Below are positions 1-9,914 of a DNA stretch of 64,000 nt, one piece after another. Position 1 is the stretch's first letter. The number at the start of each line of letters is the position of its first letter. A program made the position numbers and the translations under genes. The notes beneath the pieces were generated by a model. The model saw nothing but the letters and a program-made list of their open reading frames with translations, was not told the DNA's origin and did no database searches. Source of the DNA: Diphasiastrum complanatum (taxonomy: Eukaryota; Streptophyta; Lycopodiopsida; Lycopodiales; Lycopodiaceae); assembly GCA_029204225.1 (NCBI GenBank), contig CM055103.1, forward strand, positions 53,609,538 through 53,673,537. The letters are read 5' to 3'.

Positions 1-796
1 GTCTTTCATATGTCATCATGGATGACTAACAATGGGGGATTACTAACATGAAGGGCTGGTTGAAGACAGTTGATAGTTGACAATACTTTCAGTTTTTCAC
101 GAGCCATTCCCAAGTGTTAATACCTAAAGGGTACATAGGCTGCCTGGCCAAGGCATAGAGGACCTATTCGCCCCCCCCTGTGTGTGTGACTCTCTCTCTC
201 TCTCTCATGCGTGCGTGGGTGTGTAGCCTCTCAGCCCCCAGAATTCCCCAAGGATGGGCCTCCAATTTCATAAGTGAAACCTTGTCAAACACATGCACTT
301 TCAGGAGCTTGTGCTTTCGCAATGTTCTACTTAAGTCAGTTCCTGGAAGTGCACAATGTTGTGCACATCCAGGAACCCCATTTTTTTATGTCCAAAAATT
401 AGGCCGAGTTCCTGGATGTGCACATCCAGATCTGGACGACCATATGGAAGTTTAGCCAGAAAAGGACGCATGTGGCACCTCCTGACAACTTTCAGGTTCT
501 GCCAAGAAGTACAAAAGACATGGTTTTGTAGAATTGTTTGTTGCATGTGGGGCACTTGTGTTGCCATAGTAACTGCCTTACTTTACAAAAAACAGTCAAG
601 GTCATTCCCAACATCCATTTATGATAATTTGGAATGGAACAACATGCCCAATTAACGGGAGTAGAAAACTGGTCAAGGGCATTATATGATAATATACCCT
701 CCCGCATGATCTTCTTGTACATGCTCCATTACGTCTGTGTCATTGTTATTATATCACTGTGGGCTTTAAGGGTGGCCAAGTTCACCTCTTCCAACA
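1..796 (-). other. Probable Copia-1 3' LTR and flank
   Basis: No credible gene is present. Reading the minus strand, a polypurine tract (tcaagagggag) at about 797-807 is followed by TGTTGGAAGAGG starting at 796, the usual junction between the internal region and the 3' LTR of a Copia element. How far the LTR runs toward base 1 cannot be told, because no matching second LTR was found. A short CT microsatellite (about 188-207) and the palindromes at 339-429 are the only other structure. Open frames here have no recognisable domain. Confidence 0.45.
339..429. repeat. Cluster of palindromes
   Basis: Two related palindromes lie close together. At 339-376 two 18-base arms (gttcctggaagtgcacaa and its near-complement) flank a 2-base loop with one mismatch. 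At 412-429 ctggatgtgcacatccag is a perfect 18-base palindrome carrying the same core. Either could extrude as a hairpin. Function is unknown. The place, just beyond the 3' LTR start of a minus-strand Copia, suggests LTR or flanking-element sequence, but I cannot assign it to a family. Confidence 0.7.
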
Positions 797-2140
797 CTCC
801 CTCTTGAACTTGACACCCTTTTCAACCGATTCCCATTGCTCTTCGGTGCCTTTCAAATGCCGCTTTGTCAAGAGGCTTAGCGAGAATATCTGCCGTCATG
901 TCATCAGATTTGAGGTATTCAATTTAGATTCTATAATTCAGATTTATTTATCAAATCTCTAATGTGATGATACTTCAAGTGAATGTGTTTGGTCCTTGAA
1001 TGAAATATTGGATCTTGAGTCAGGCAAATGACACTTGATAGTCTATCTTCATGCTAGTGGGCTGTATCTACTCCTCGCATAATTGCATCAGCATTTGCCT
1101 CAACCATGCTATTTCGTTAGGATTTTTGGATCCTGCAATGTATTCAACTTCACAAGATGGTTGAGCAATGAGTTACTGCTATTTGCAAATCCAGCTTACT
1201 GGACCACATAGTATAAAGCATCCACCTGTAATTGATTTGCTATCATCTCTGCATCCTGCCCAACTTGCATCGCTAAAAGTATTCCATTGTCACTTGCGTA
1301 AGTGATTCCTAAGCGTGATCTCTGCTTCAAATACTAAAGCACTCTTTTCGCTAATTTCCAGCGCTGCATTCCAACATTGCTTGAAAATTGAGTGAGTGAA
1401 TATACTGTAAATGCAAGGTCGAGTCTGGGAATAGCCTTCATAACGGACTTTTCTACCTCAATTTTAGGGCAGTCCTTCTTGGAGAGCTTAAGTCCTTGAG
1501 CCATAGGAATATCCTTCCACTTGCATTCCAGCATTCTATATTGAGTTAAAATCTTCAATTGGTATGTGCATATATGCTGCACATACGAAGACCTTGATAT
1601 GAGAGAGATCTGGTTTATTGCCTGTCCACATGTGAAATGGCGTTCTTCCATCTACTGCCTTTGTCAGAGTTCTATTTTGTAGATAGGCTCAGCCGAGAAT
1701 CCTTTCAGAACCTTAGATTGAACCATCATACAACGAGCTGCTTCCATAAGCGTACGGTTCCTTCTTTCTGCCGCTCCATTATATATGGAACTGTGTATTG
1801 CCTATCGACTCCATGAGGTTTGCAAAATTCCTTGAACTCCAAGCTTGTGTACTCTCCACCATTGTCTGATCTAAGTGCCTTCAGCAGCTGATTTCCTGTC
1901 TGCTTTTCAACAATGCTTTATAATCTTTGAAAGCTTGGATTTCAGCTTCAAGAAATAAACAAATGTCATGTGGCTTAGCTCGTCGATGAAGGTCATGAAA
2001 TATCTTGAACCTGAGAGTGAAGACACCTTCATGCTCCATAGTCCTTCTCCTCTAAGGAGCATCATCGTTTTGTGCTTCTAGATTTGATAGTTTGAACCAT
2101 CGAGAACTATCGCAATCTTCTGTTGCAGATTGGTAGCCAT
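797..2140 (-). pseudogene. Copia-1 gag-pol remnant (internally deleted)
   Basis: Read on the minus strand this is a Ty1/Copia polyprotein with large deletions. It opens with a gag-like start at 2140-2138 (MATNLQQKIAIVL) and hits a stop after about 20 codons. It then passes straight into integrase (SRYFMTFIDE, then [17 protein letters not shown] near 1.75-1.8 kb), a C-terminal RT piece (PMAQGLKLSKKD, 1334-1651) and RNase H (SDDMTADILAKPLDKAAF near 0.85 kb). Gag body, protease, zinc knuckle and the RT YVDD core are missing. Several stops and frameshifts remain. The order of surviving pieces is normal, so deletion rather than rearrangement made it. It cannot encode a working element. Confidence 0.8.
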
Positions 2141-2192
2141 GATTTTGGAAATATTCATTGTCTGATCCTAGATTCTGTCTAGCGCTCGACCC

Positions 2193-2204
2193 GCTCTAAT
2201 ACCA
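2193..2204 (-). other. Copia-1 primer binding site
   Basis: The minus strand reads TGGTATTAGAGC from 2204 down. This is one base different from the TGGTATCAGAGC complementary to initiator-Met tRNA that primes plant Copia elements. It lies just inside a CA end, and the gag start at 2140 follows. It fixes the orientation of the element and the inner edge of its 5' LTR at 2205. Confidence 0.7.
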
Positions 2205-2600
2205 TGAAAGAAAACTAGAGATAATGCGGAAAGAACAAGATCTAAATTGATTTTGATTGAACTACTAAATGCGCATCGCACAAGAACAGAACCACAAGAA
2301 AAATTAAATAACATAGACAACTTTTTTTTTGGAGAATAGCATGCAATAGCCTTTGTTTTGTATTATTGGAGTTTTGTGTTAGACACATACATCTTCACGT
2401 TCTTCACCTCCTCTTTTTTTTTTTCCCTTAGTTATGCCACTCACTCACTCTCTCTCTCAATCTCTCCCTCTCTCATCACATTCAAATTTATGCTTGTCCA
2501 CTAAAGGGATTACAAGAAAGTTTAGACTAGACTAGACTAGAATAGGCTTTGATTGTACTTTCTCCCCTTAAGTAGCGCTGTAAATTAATTGTACTTTCCT
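2205..2600 (-). repeat. Copia-1 5' LTR remnant
   Basis: The inner edge is clear: plus-strand TG at 2205 abuts the primer binding site. The far edge is not found, because nothing like the 3' LTR start at 796 recurs, so the size is a guess. Inside are pyrimidine-rich stretches near 2410-2475 and a short TAGAC microsatellite near 2522-2542. Promoter function would be expected for an LTR but no clear TATA box stands out. Confidence 0.4.
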
Positions 2601-3330
2601 TCTTTAAGCAGCGCCACATTTTCCTGACCTCTGTCAGAGAGTCATATCGTATTGCTGACAGGGTTGACTTTGACAGTAATCCCTTGTAAGAGGATCCTTT
2701 ACAGTCTCTTACGGGAATGCTCGTAGTCCTCCGTAAGACGACTCGTTATGGTCTCTTACGGGAGTGCTCGTAATGGCCTCGTAAGACGACTCGTCCCTCC
2801 AAAAGAAAACTCATATTTTTATCATCTTGGAGCTCTAAAACCGACAGAGATGAGATCACCACCTAGAAGTTGCTTCTACAGTTGACAAACAGCTCTCCCT
2901 CTACCAACTAATTAGTGTACCTGATCCCACGTCAATTCAATGAGGAGCTTCAAATACTTTGTTGCAGACTTCTTCCTAGCTAAGTTCTTTAAATTGTGCA
3001 GAAGCCTGTAAATCTGTTAAGTTTTGGTAGAAGGCAAGCAGTCAGGTAGTGAGGGTTTTAGCGGTCATAAAGAAAGAATAAGTAAATAGAGGTTACGAAT
3101 GAAGAATAGACAATAGACAATGAACTAGGGGCAGCGATTAAGCTCCCGTTCGTGGGAAAAGGACGGCCTATGGAAGACAAATGACAACAGAATGCAAATC
3201 TCATGGCTGTGAAGCATGCAATATCTACTGTTCAAAAGCAGCTGCAACAACATTTTTTTATCTCTTGTCCCACGATTTTGCTGCCATTCAACTCGAAGCT
3301 CAAGAAGCCCTCCCTCTAGACCTAACCCAC
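2600..3330. other. No gene seen
   Basis: Apart from the 47-bp tandem repeat at 2704-2797, nothing was recognised in this stretch. Small open frames lack any domain or start-site support. Confidence 0.5.
2704..2797. repeat. 47-bp tandem repeat, two copies
   Basis: Two head-to-tail copies begin gtctcttacggga at 2704 and 2751 and end in gtaagacgactcgt. Each unit also contains an inverted pair (ttacgg / ccgtaa). The copies differ at several positions, so the duplication is not recent. No gene overlaps it. Confidence 0.75.
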
Positions 3331-3390
3331 CTCTTTGCCTATTTCAGCCCCAAATCAAAAACTCGTCATCATATCTCAGAAAAAGCAAAC

Positions 3391-3592
3391 GCGAGAGAGA
3401 GAGAGAGAGACAGAGCACAGAGAAGAGAGAGTTACCTTGTTCTCGAAGCCTGAGGTGAGGCAACAGGGAGCACGAGGAGGAGCAACGATCACATTCTTCA
3501 AAGAAAAGGAAGCTAAAGCCATAGCCATGGCTACCGCAACCAAACCCAAGCAAATCAAAGCAAGCAAAGGCAAAAAGAAGAAGAAGAAATAG
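3391..3592 (+). other. GA-rich leader with 21-codon lysine-rich ORF
   Basis: A GA microsatellite (3391-3409) is followed by a purine-rich stretch and an ATG in very good plant context (gccATGGct, 3527). The ORF MATATKPKQIKASKGKKKKKK stops at 3592 after 21 codons. GTGAGGTAACC near 3650 could be a splice donor, but it lies after the stop. The layout resembles the 5' leader and first exon of a cellular gene (compare the GA-rich leader of the mL54 gene at 35.9 kb). I do not recognise the protein, and it may be a captured exon, a short upstream ORF or chance. Confidence 0.25.
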
Positions 3593-3787
3593 GGTACATG
3601 CAACCCTTTCTAGGGCAGCACTTTAGGAGGAGGAGGAGGGGCCATATGTGAGGTAACCTTTGCTCTTGTACCCTAGGGTTCATAAATTCATGGCCTTAAT
3701 AGGACTTTTTGTTTTTTATGTAGATCACTATGCATTGGAACATTTAGTGAATAAACCTGATCTTTTGGTAGGGTAACTAGATGGGTA

Positions 3788-5196
3788 TTGTTATTAGATG
3801 AGTTTAATTATGAAGTAGAATTAAGAAGAGGCAAGGATCATCAAAATGCTGATTATATATCCCGCCTCCAAATGGAAAATCAGTTTGATCCCATTTTTGA
3901 TGAATTTCCGGACGAATATATAATGCGTATTCAATCGGAAACATCAATTTATATGGACATTATTAACTTTTTACAGGACCAGATTTATCCTGATCATTTT
4001 AATAAACAACAAAAAACTGTTTTTCTTTCAAAAGTAGGACCTTATACGATTATAAATAAAATATTGTATAAATTAGGAGACGACGATAATCTTCATCGAT
4101 GTTTAGAGCCAACCGAGATGACCACTGTAATAAGTGCATTACATGAGGAAGATTCGGCGGGTCACTATGCTCTTGAAAATACTGCAAGAAAGATCCTTAA
4201 TGCTAAATATTGGTGGCCTACCGTCTATAGAGATGTTAAATTATTCATTAAAAAATGTGTTGCATGTCAGAGGATGGGGAAATCCAGCTTCGCGACACAT
4301 TGGCCGCTTACTCCGATTATTCTCTTAGCATCCTTTGAGAAGTGGGAGATAGATTTTGTAGGGCCTATCAAACCGATCACTCGTAAAACTCATCGACGTT
4401 ACATTCTTGTTGCTACGGACTATGCTACCAAGATGGTAGAGGCCGAAGCCACAGTTAAAACAATGCTAGGACTGTAGCAAAGTTTTTATTCCAAAACATT
4501 ATCACACACTATGGATGTCCCTTAGAACTCGTTAGTGATAGGGGAACCCATTCCCTTAATCAGACCATCGAGGCCATGTTGTCATACTTCTCCATTACAC
4601 ATCGTCAAACCACTCCATATAATCCTAAAGCGAATGGGCTTACAGAGCGGGCAAATGGAATTTTGTGTAAAATTTTGAATAAAGTAATGGATACGCATTT
4701 TTTTGATTGGGATCAGAAGTTACCATATGTCGTATGGGCATACAGAACTGCCGAAAAGATTACAACTAGGCATACTCCATACTATCTTGTGTATGGAATG
4801 CATCCCATATTACCAATAAAATTCGAAGTTCCGACATTTTGCATTAGTAATAAAGAGTGAATGGATGAACACGATAGTCTTCGGGAGCAGATGATAGCTT
4901 TGACGCAACTGGAGGAGGATCGTCGTCTTTCATTAATCGAGACTAAATGAGTTCAGAATAAAATAAAAGAAAATTTTAATCAATCTGTTAAAAAAATAAA
5001 AATAAAACGAGGGGACTACGTGCTTCTGTATGACAACATACACATGTTGTTTCCTGAGAAATTACATACCAGATGGATGGGACCTTACAAAGTCATAGAA
5101 GTTTATCACAATGGATCACTTCAGTTAGCCGATCTTGAAGGACATTTACTTGATACTCGAGTAAATGGCTCAAGAGTGAAGCGCTACTATGACTAA
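3788..5196 (+). pseudogene. Gypsy-1 integrase (one frameshift, two stops)
   Basis: Integrase inserts the cDNA into the host chromosome. The first frame (3788-4477) has the RNase H tail (DYISRLQ), the HHCC zinc-binding region ([11 protein letters not shown] then CVAC) and the first catalytic Asp (WEIDFVGP). A single-base deletion near 4460 shifts the reading. The second frame carries the second Asp (LVSDRGTH) and the catalytic Glu in NPKANGLTERANG. It continues with a stop at 4858 and another at 4948, both in frame, to the C-terminal module (GDYVLLYDN, RWMGPYKV, TRVNGSRVKRYYD) and the natural stop at 5194-5196. All three DDE residues are visible, so only three small lesions inactivate it. The C-terminal module is typical of plant Gypsy elements without a chromodomain. 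Confidence 0.85.
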
Positions 5197-6076
5197 CTTC
5201 CGATGAATATGACGAAGTTTAGTTTTTCGTGAAACATGCAAATTTTTTGATACTATTCACATTTCATCCAGTTTGAAAAACCCGTCACCTTTGGTCCAAT
5301 AATCTCCACTGCAGTTTGCGAAATTTGCATCTTCGTATTTTTTGCCCATATGTTGTAACGAAATTTGCGACATTGTTCACATTTCAAACATCTTGTTATT
5401 TCCACCGTTGGTCAATCATTCACCTTCGCAAAATGTGCGAAAAAGACGACACCTTCACTACATTTGTATTTTCGCTGCATTTTTTGCGAAAATGCCGACA
5501 CCTTCGCTTTATCAATGTCATGTTCCTTGTGTAAAATGTGACACCATTTTGGAATATGGTATGTTAAGTAAATCCACCATTTTTGGGAACACGGAAATTG
5601 CCAGACACTCAAACCTTCGCATTTTTCGGGATTTACTTTTGTTCCAACCTTGACCTTCAGAAAATTTGCGAAAAAATAATAATATTTCGCTAGTATGTTG
5701 CATATTATTTTGTTATGTTCCTTCGTTCCCATCATGTTTCCATGTTAACAACATATTGGAAATATGCGAAAAACCCGACACCTTCACGATTATGATTTAG
5801 TTTACAAAAAATGCGACACTATTTTTGGAACTTGTTATGTTGCTCAATTTACCATTTTGGAAAGCAAAAAGTGCGACACAATGAACCTTCGCATTTTTCG
5901 CCCATATATTTTTTCGCTCATGCATTTTTTCGCCCATATATTTTTTCGCTCATGCATTTTTTCGCCCATACATTTTTCGCCCATACATTTTTTTGCCCAT
6001 ACATTTTTTCGCTCATACATTTTAACAAAAAAAACGACAGTCTTTGCTACCAACCATTTACATTGTTTCATAAATT
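5197..6076 (+). other. Gypsy-1 3' untranslated region
   Basis: This AT-rich stretch follows the integrase stop. Short phrases such as gcgaaaaa, gacacctt and cattttt recur many times, giving a self-similar texture typical of the noncoding 3' region or LTR of large Gypsy elements. No second LTR copy was found, so LTR and UTR cannot be told apart. Confidence 0.5.
5896..6023. repeat. Short tandem array, 17-18 bp units
   Basis: About eight tandem units of the form ttttttcgcccatacat, alternating cgcccat and cgctcat, run through this stretch. Unit length varies with the T run. It sits in the 3' noncoding part of Gypsy-1. Translated frames give a repetitive Phe/His/Ser/Ala peptide in both directions, which is a by-product of the repeat rather than a gene. 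Confidence 0.8.
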
Positions 6077-6683
6077 GTGTATATTATTTATTTTCGCAGT
6101 CCAATACTTATAAATATCGGGCTGAACTTTTGCGAACTGAGCGAAGCATTTGTGTATTTTATTTATTTTCAATTATTTATTCATTTTTGTTTTTTAGGAC
6201 TAGATACTTCATTGTTGAGTTTGTACCTTCAAAATGAAGGACACACTTTCATTAAATACTTTTCTAATCTGTCGAAATATCATCAATATACCAAAACCTT
6301 CAAACACTTCTATTTTTTTGCCACCTCTTTTCCATCACTCTTGTTTTATGATTTCATGAACTTTTATGATCAAGCTCTCCTCCGCCATCGCTAGTTTACC
6401 ATTACTATCGTTATGGCAATTGTGTTCAAAACGCATCCAAAACCAGTCTTACCAGTTTTGCAGCCATTAGCCATTCGAGCACAGATTGAAAGACTCCTTC
6501 AATTCGATCCATTAGTAATTCTTACAGATGTGTGCCACGAGCTAATTTGAAATCTGAATGAGACAGAGGAGGGACATATTTCCACCATTGTCCGAAATCA
6601 AGAGATCATTATTACAGAAGGATTTTATTGTCGAGCCTTAGGTTTGACGGCAGTATGCTTGTTACTAAGCCCGACTTCATCAC
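6077..6683 (+). pseudogene. Degenerate extra ORF downstream of Gypsy-1 integrase
   Basis: One frame stays open from 6077 to a stop at 6392, and then continues in the same frame. It includes an internal ATG at 6413 (MAIVFKTHPKPVLPVLQ), crosses a TGA near 6548, and goes on to about 6690 (EEGHISTIVRNQEIIITEGF). The amino-acid composition after 6413 looks like a real soluble protein. The first part is Phe/Tyr-rich, and cag/tag acceptor-like sites stand at about 6100 and 6197. I do not recognise the product. It could be an additional ORF carried by this Gypsy lineage or a captured host exon. Confidence 0.4.
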
Positions 6684-6687
6684 TGGG

Positions 6688-6801
6688 AAATTAGTCGCGA
6701 ATAGCTAGACTAATAATAATTCACGAAGAGCAGACTACCGGATTAAACAATAAGAAAGTAAGACAGAATGTAGAAAAGCATTGCAATATTGACACAAATC
6801 T
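6688..6801 (-). repeat. Copia-A 3' LTR, left piece
   Basis: This matches 11940-12061 of the 5' LTR (ctagact, ataataattca, gaagagcagactaccgg, gcattgcaatattg) up to gacacaaatct, where Copia-B begins. About 340 bases that should precede it are missing. The final AATCT (6797-6801) is the left target-site copy for Copia-B. Confidence 0.85.
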
Positions 6802-7137
6802 TGTCAGAAATGGTGAACTCCTGCAACTTTGTTGCAACACGAACACGAAGGTCAAACGAGAACAATACGTGACAGTCAATGTGTCTTTGACTCAAAGCAC
6901 GAATGATTCACAAATCAATCGCGAATCGTAAACACACCTCCAGGACCGCAAAGCGCAAAATGGACGCAAAACAAAAACTACGAAAAGAAACAAAAAGAAC
7001 GAAAACACATGAAGAGAAATCTTTCGCGCCGTCAGCTGGCAGCTCAACGGGCTTCATGCCCAACTGAACGAATGGCAACGACGGAGACTAACTAACTTGT
7101 TGATTACCGTTAACTAGTCTTGTGATTCTACGTTTAG
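6802..7137 (+). repeat. Copia-B 5' LTR (truncated)
   Basis: This aligns with 7666-8001 of the 3' LTR with scattered differences. Homology stops at cgtttag (7137), where a deletion joins it to RNase H coding sequence. Its last ~445 bases, the primer site and the gag region are gone. Confidence 0.9.
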
Positions 7138-7654
7138 GGATTAACCTACAAAACTAGAAACGAAGAGAAAGGATTCAAGCTGCATCACTACAGTGATGCG
7201 AGCTGGGCGAGCTACAAGGATGACAGCGAGTCCATTACTGGAGGATGTACAATAGCATGCGGAGCTGCAATCATTTGGATATGCAAAAAGCAAATCCTGG
7301 TAGCTCAATCCTCTTGCGAAGCTGAGTATGTCACAGCCTCGAAAGTGGCGAATGAGGTAGTGTGGCTGTGGATGATGTTGGAGGCAATCAGGATACCACA
7401 AGAGAGGCCAAACACGATGATGATGGACTCCCAGAGTGCCATCTATCTATCCCAGAATCCTGTCTTCCATTCAAAGATGAAGCACATTCCTCTGAAGTAC
7501 CATCACATTTGAGATTTGATCTTGAAAGGTGAGCTCCAGGTCTAGTTCATAGAATCAGAAAGTATGATTGTAGATCTCCTCACGAAACCGATCGACAAGC
7601 CACTCTTTATCAAGCAAAGAGAGGAATTGGATTGAACGAACAAAGCTGCAAGGT
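7138..7654 (+). pseudogene. Copia-B RNase H fragment
   Basis: RNase H removes the RNA strand during reverse transcription. The frame shows the C-terminal Copia signature: HHYSDASWASYKDD, then GGCTIACGAA, then QSSCEAEYVTA with the catalytic Glu, then QSAIYLSQNPVFHS and KHIPLKYHH. Stops interrupt after KYHHI and near 7541. The tail LLTKPIDKPLF leads to the polypurine tract at 7655-7665. RT and integrase are deleted, so this is debris rather than an active enzyme. Confidence 0.85.
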
Positions 7655-7665
7655 TCAAGAGGGAG

Positions 7666-8447
7666 TGTCAGAAATGGCGTGAACTCCTGCAACTTTGTCG
7701 CACCACAAACCAAGACATGAAGGCCGAACGAGAACAATACGCGACAGTCAATGTGTCTTTGACTCGAAGCACGAACGATTCACGAATCGTAAACACACCT
7801 CCAGGATCGCAATGCGCAAAATGGACGCAAAATGAAAACTATGAAAAGAAACAAAAAGAACGAAAACACACGAAGATAAATCTATCGCGCTGTCAGCTAG
7901 CAGCTCAACGGGCTTCATGCCCAGCTGAAACGAATAGCAACGATGGAGACTAACTAACTAGTTGATTAGCGTTAACTAGTCTTGTGATTTTACGTTTAGC
8001 TATCTTGTAAACTCCACACAGTGGAGGTATAAACGATCCTCTATGGATCATAACTAAAAGAAAGAGAGAAAAAGTGATGTGAATTTTATAGAGATCTGTA
8101 AGAAACAGAGAGAGACGTAGCGAATAGAGTAAGAAAGAAAAATACCATAGCTGTGAAAGTCTGCCAACGAGCAGAACACAACGAAAGAGCAGAGAGTCAA
8201 TCCGCCAATGAGCGAGACACTGACGATCTCGTTCTAAAACCAAACTGACAATATAGTCGCTCTATTTTGTGTATCCCCCCTTGTGTTGTGTCTCTTGATT
8301 GCTAGAATAAAACATGTTATGTGATGCGTAGTCGAGTATTTGGGATCCCGTAAGAGCTTCCGCACGAAAAGAAAATTCAAAGTCAGAAAATTGTTTGCGG
8401 ATCAGAAAGAGAGAGGACGAACACGAAACAAAACAGCTTCCGCGACA
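7666..8447 (+). repeat. Copia-B 3' LTR
   Basis: The 782-base LTR starts TGTCAG directly after the polypurine tract (caagagggag) and ends with CA before the AATCT duplication. It is A-rich and full of acgaa-type motifs, with a possible transcription/termination zone near 8260-8320 (tctattttgtgtatcc, gaataaaacatg). Confidence 0.9.
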
Positions 8448-8452
8448 AATCT

Positions 8453-9056
8453 GAACGCAGAACAAACAATTGTAATCAGATTAAGTATAGCAAAATATAC
8501 AATTCAATAATGCAGGTGAGCACTAGACAATAGCGGACGAAACCACGTGCTTCACAAAGCTAATCACACAATCTGTAAAGGTGATCAACCTATTACTGAC
8601 AATACAGATCTAGAAGAAAAAAAAATCGATGCACGAAAGCATCTACAATGTCTGTCTCTAATTATCAGCGATGTTTTGCTGTGATGCTATTATACATGTT
8701 ATTGAATACGCAGATAGTATTCAATATATATACATAATGTTTACAAGTGTGTAGATGAAGAAAGTACAAAGTGGATGTGCTGTTTGTGGGAGATCGTGGG
8801 TGGCTGTTGTCGTTGTCAAATCTAATTGCACAGTTGCATGGGATGAGCATGAGAAGGCCGTGATGTCAGCCTTCGCTGAAATTAACGTTGATGAAAATGC
8901 AAAAAATGCGACACTCTAACAAATGCCTTAAAAACTGATTTACATGGTACCTTCACTTTTCCATAAGAACACCTTTGGCATTTGTAGGGCAATGTCACCC
9001 TTTTCGCCTTTTTCGCCTATGGAAATTTACTTGTATTTATGCAGATAAATCCAACA
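8453..9056 (-). repeat. Copia-A 3' LTR, right piece
   Basis: This aligns with 12062-12650 and the terminal bases of the 5' LTR (gataaatccaaca). The plus-strand end CA at 9055-9056 abuts the C-run that is the minus-strand polypurine tract. A TATA-like stretch (caatatatatac, about 8722-8733) is conserved in both LTRs. Confidence 0.9.
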
Positions 9057-9066
9057 CCCCCCCTTA
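9057..9066 (-). other. Copia-A polypurine tract
   Basis: The minus strand reads attaaggggggg directly before TGTTGGAT, the 3' LTR start. This is the plus-strand primer site for reverse transcription. Confidence 0.8.
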
Positions 9067-9767
9067 ATCTGGATCTGTAAATACCTTGATATTCAAACTA
9101 AGCAATGCACAAAACTTGTTGTGTGCATAACACTTAATGTCTTCGTGAATATATCTGCAACCATGTCCTGCGTTCTACAGTACGTTAAGCTTATCTCCTT
9201 GTTGAGAACCTTGCCCCTGATATAGTGATATCGAATTTCAATGTGCTTACTCCTAGAGTGAAATCTAGGGTTTGCCGATATGACAATAGCACTCTGATTA
9301 TCACTAAATATAGTTGTAGGGTTTTACTGATACAAATTAATGTCTGACAGTAAATTTCTCAACCAAAACTCTTGTTTAATAGATTGAGAAGTAGCAATGT
9401 ATTCTGCTTCAGTAGAAGAAAGAGCGATAGAGGTTTTCTTACGACTGTGCCATGAGATAGGACCGTCGTTGAAGAAGAATGTAAATCCAGATGTGAACTT
9501 ACGATTGTCTACATCTCCTCCCTAGCTTGCATCAGAATATCTACTGAGCTGATGAAGATTGTCATTGCTGACATCTCCATAGCAGATGCACTGATCCATG
9601 GTAGTTCGAATATACCTCATGACTCTTATGAGAGCCTTCCAATGGGTAATGCCAAGATTAGCCATATATTGGCTGAGTGAGCTTACTGCAAAAGAGATAT
9701 CCGGTCTTGTACAGACCATTGCGTACATGAGAGATCCAAGTATCGATCGATAAGGATACTCTCTCAT
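9067..9767 (-). pseudogene. Copia-A RT C-terminus and RNase H
   Basis: On the minus strand MREYPYRSILGSLMYAM and CTRPDISFAVSSLSQYM are the conserved RT tail of Copia, followed by HWKALIRVMRYIRTT and RYSDAS, where RNase H begins. A stop at 9522-9524 cuts the frame. The rest of RNase H can be traced to about 9090 (for example the KHIEIRYHYI-type segment near 9230). No YVDD catalytic motif is present because the sequence upstream is deleted. Confidence 0.75.
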
Positions 9768-9914
9768 CTACTCCTCTTCCTGCTTGGTCTTGGGACATTG
9801 GTCCTTTGACAAACGCAGGCTTGGATCCATCGGTGAGTGAGCTAACTTACAATTCATTAGATTGTATCTATCAAGAACATTGTGAAGATACCTTTGTTGA
9901 GTGATATAGATAAG

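Larger units (their letters stand above)
3722..6687 (+). mobile_element. Gypsy-1, 5'-truncated Ty3/Gypsy element
   Basis: Only the 3' portion of a Ty3/Gypsy element is present. It starts abruptly at the RNase H C-terminus near 3722 ([12 protein letters not shown]), runs through a complete but broken integrase to 5196, then into a long AT-rich 3' region with short repeats and a degenerate ORF. LTR, gag, protease and most of RT are missing on the left. The right side ends about 6687, where Copia-A LTR sequence begins, so Copia-A probably inserted into or next to it. Confidence 0.75.
6802..8447 (+). mobile_element. Copia-B (plus), nested inside Copia-A LTR
   Basis: Copia-B starts TGTCAGAAATGG at 6802 and ends GCGACA at 8447. 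The host sequence AATCT stands on both sides (6797-6801 and 8448-8452), the 5-bp target duplication expected of Copia integration. Removing it rejoins the Copia-A LTR. Internally, only RNase H remains between a cut-off 5' LTR (6802-7137) and a full 3' LTR (7666-8447). It arrived after Copia-A and later lost most of its interior. Confidence 0.9.

Noticed and set aside
3181-3453. 90-codon ORF before the GA-rich leader
   Set aside because: No recognisable domain, and it ends in the GA microsatellite.
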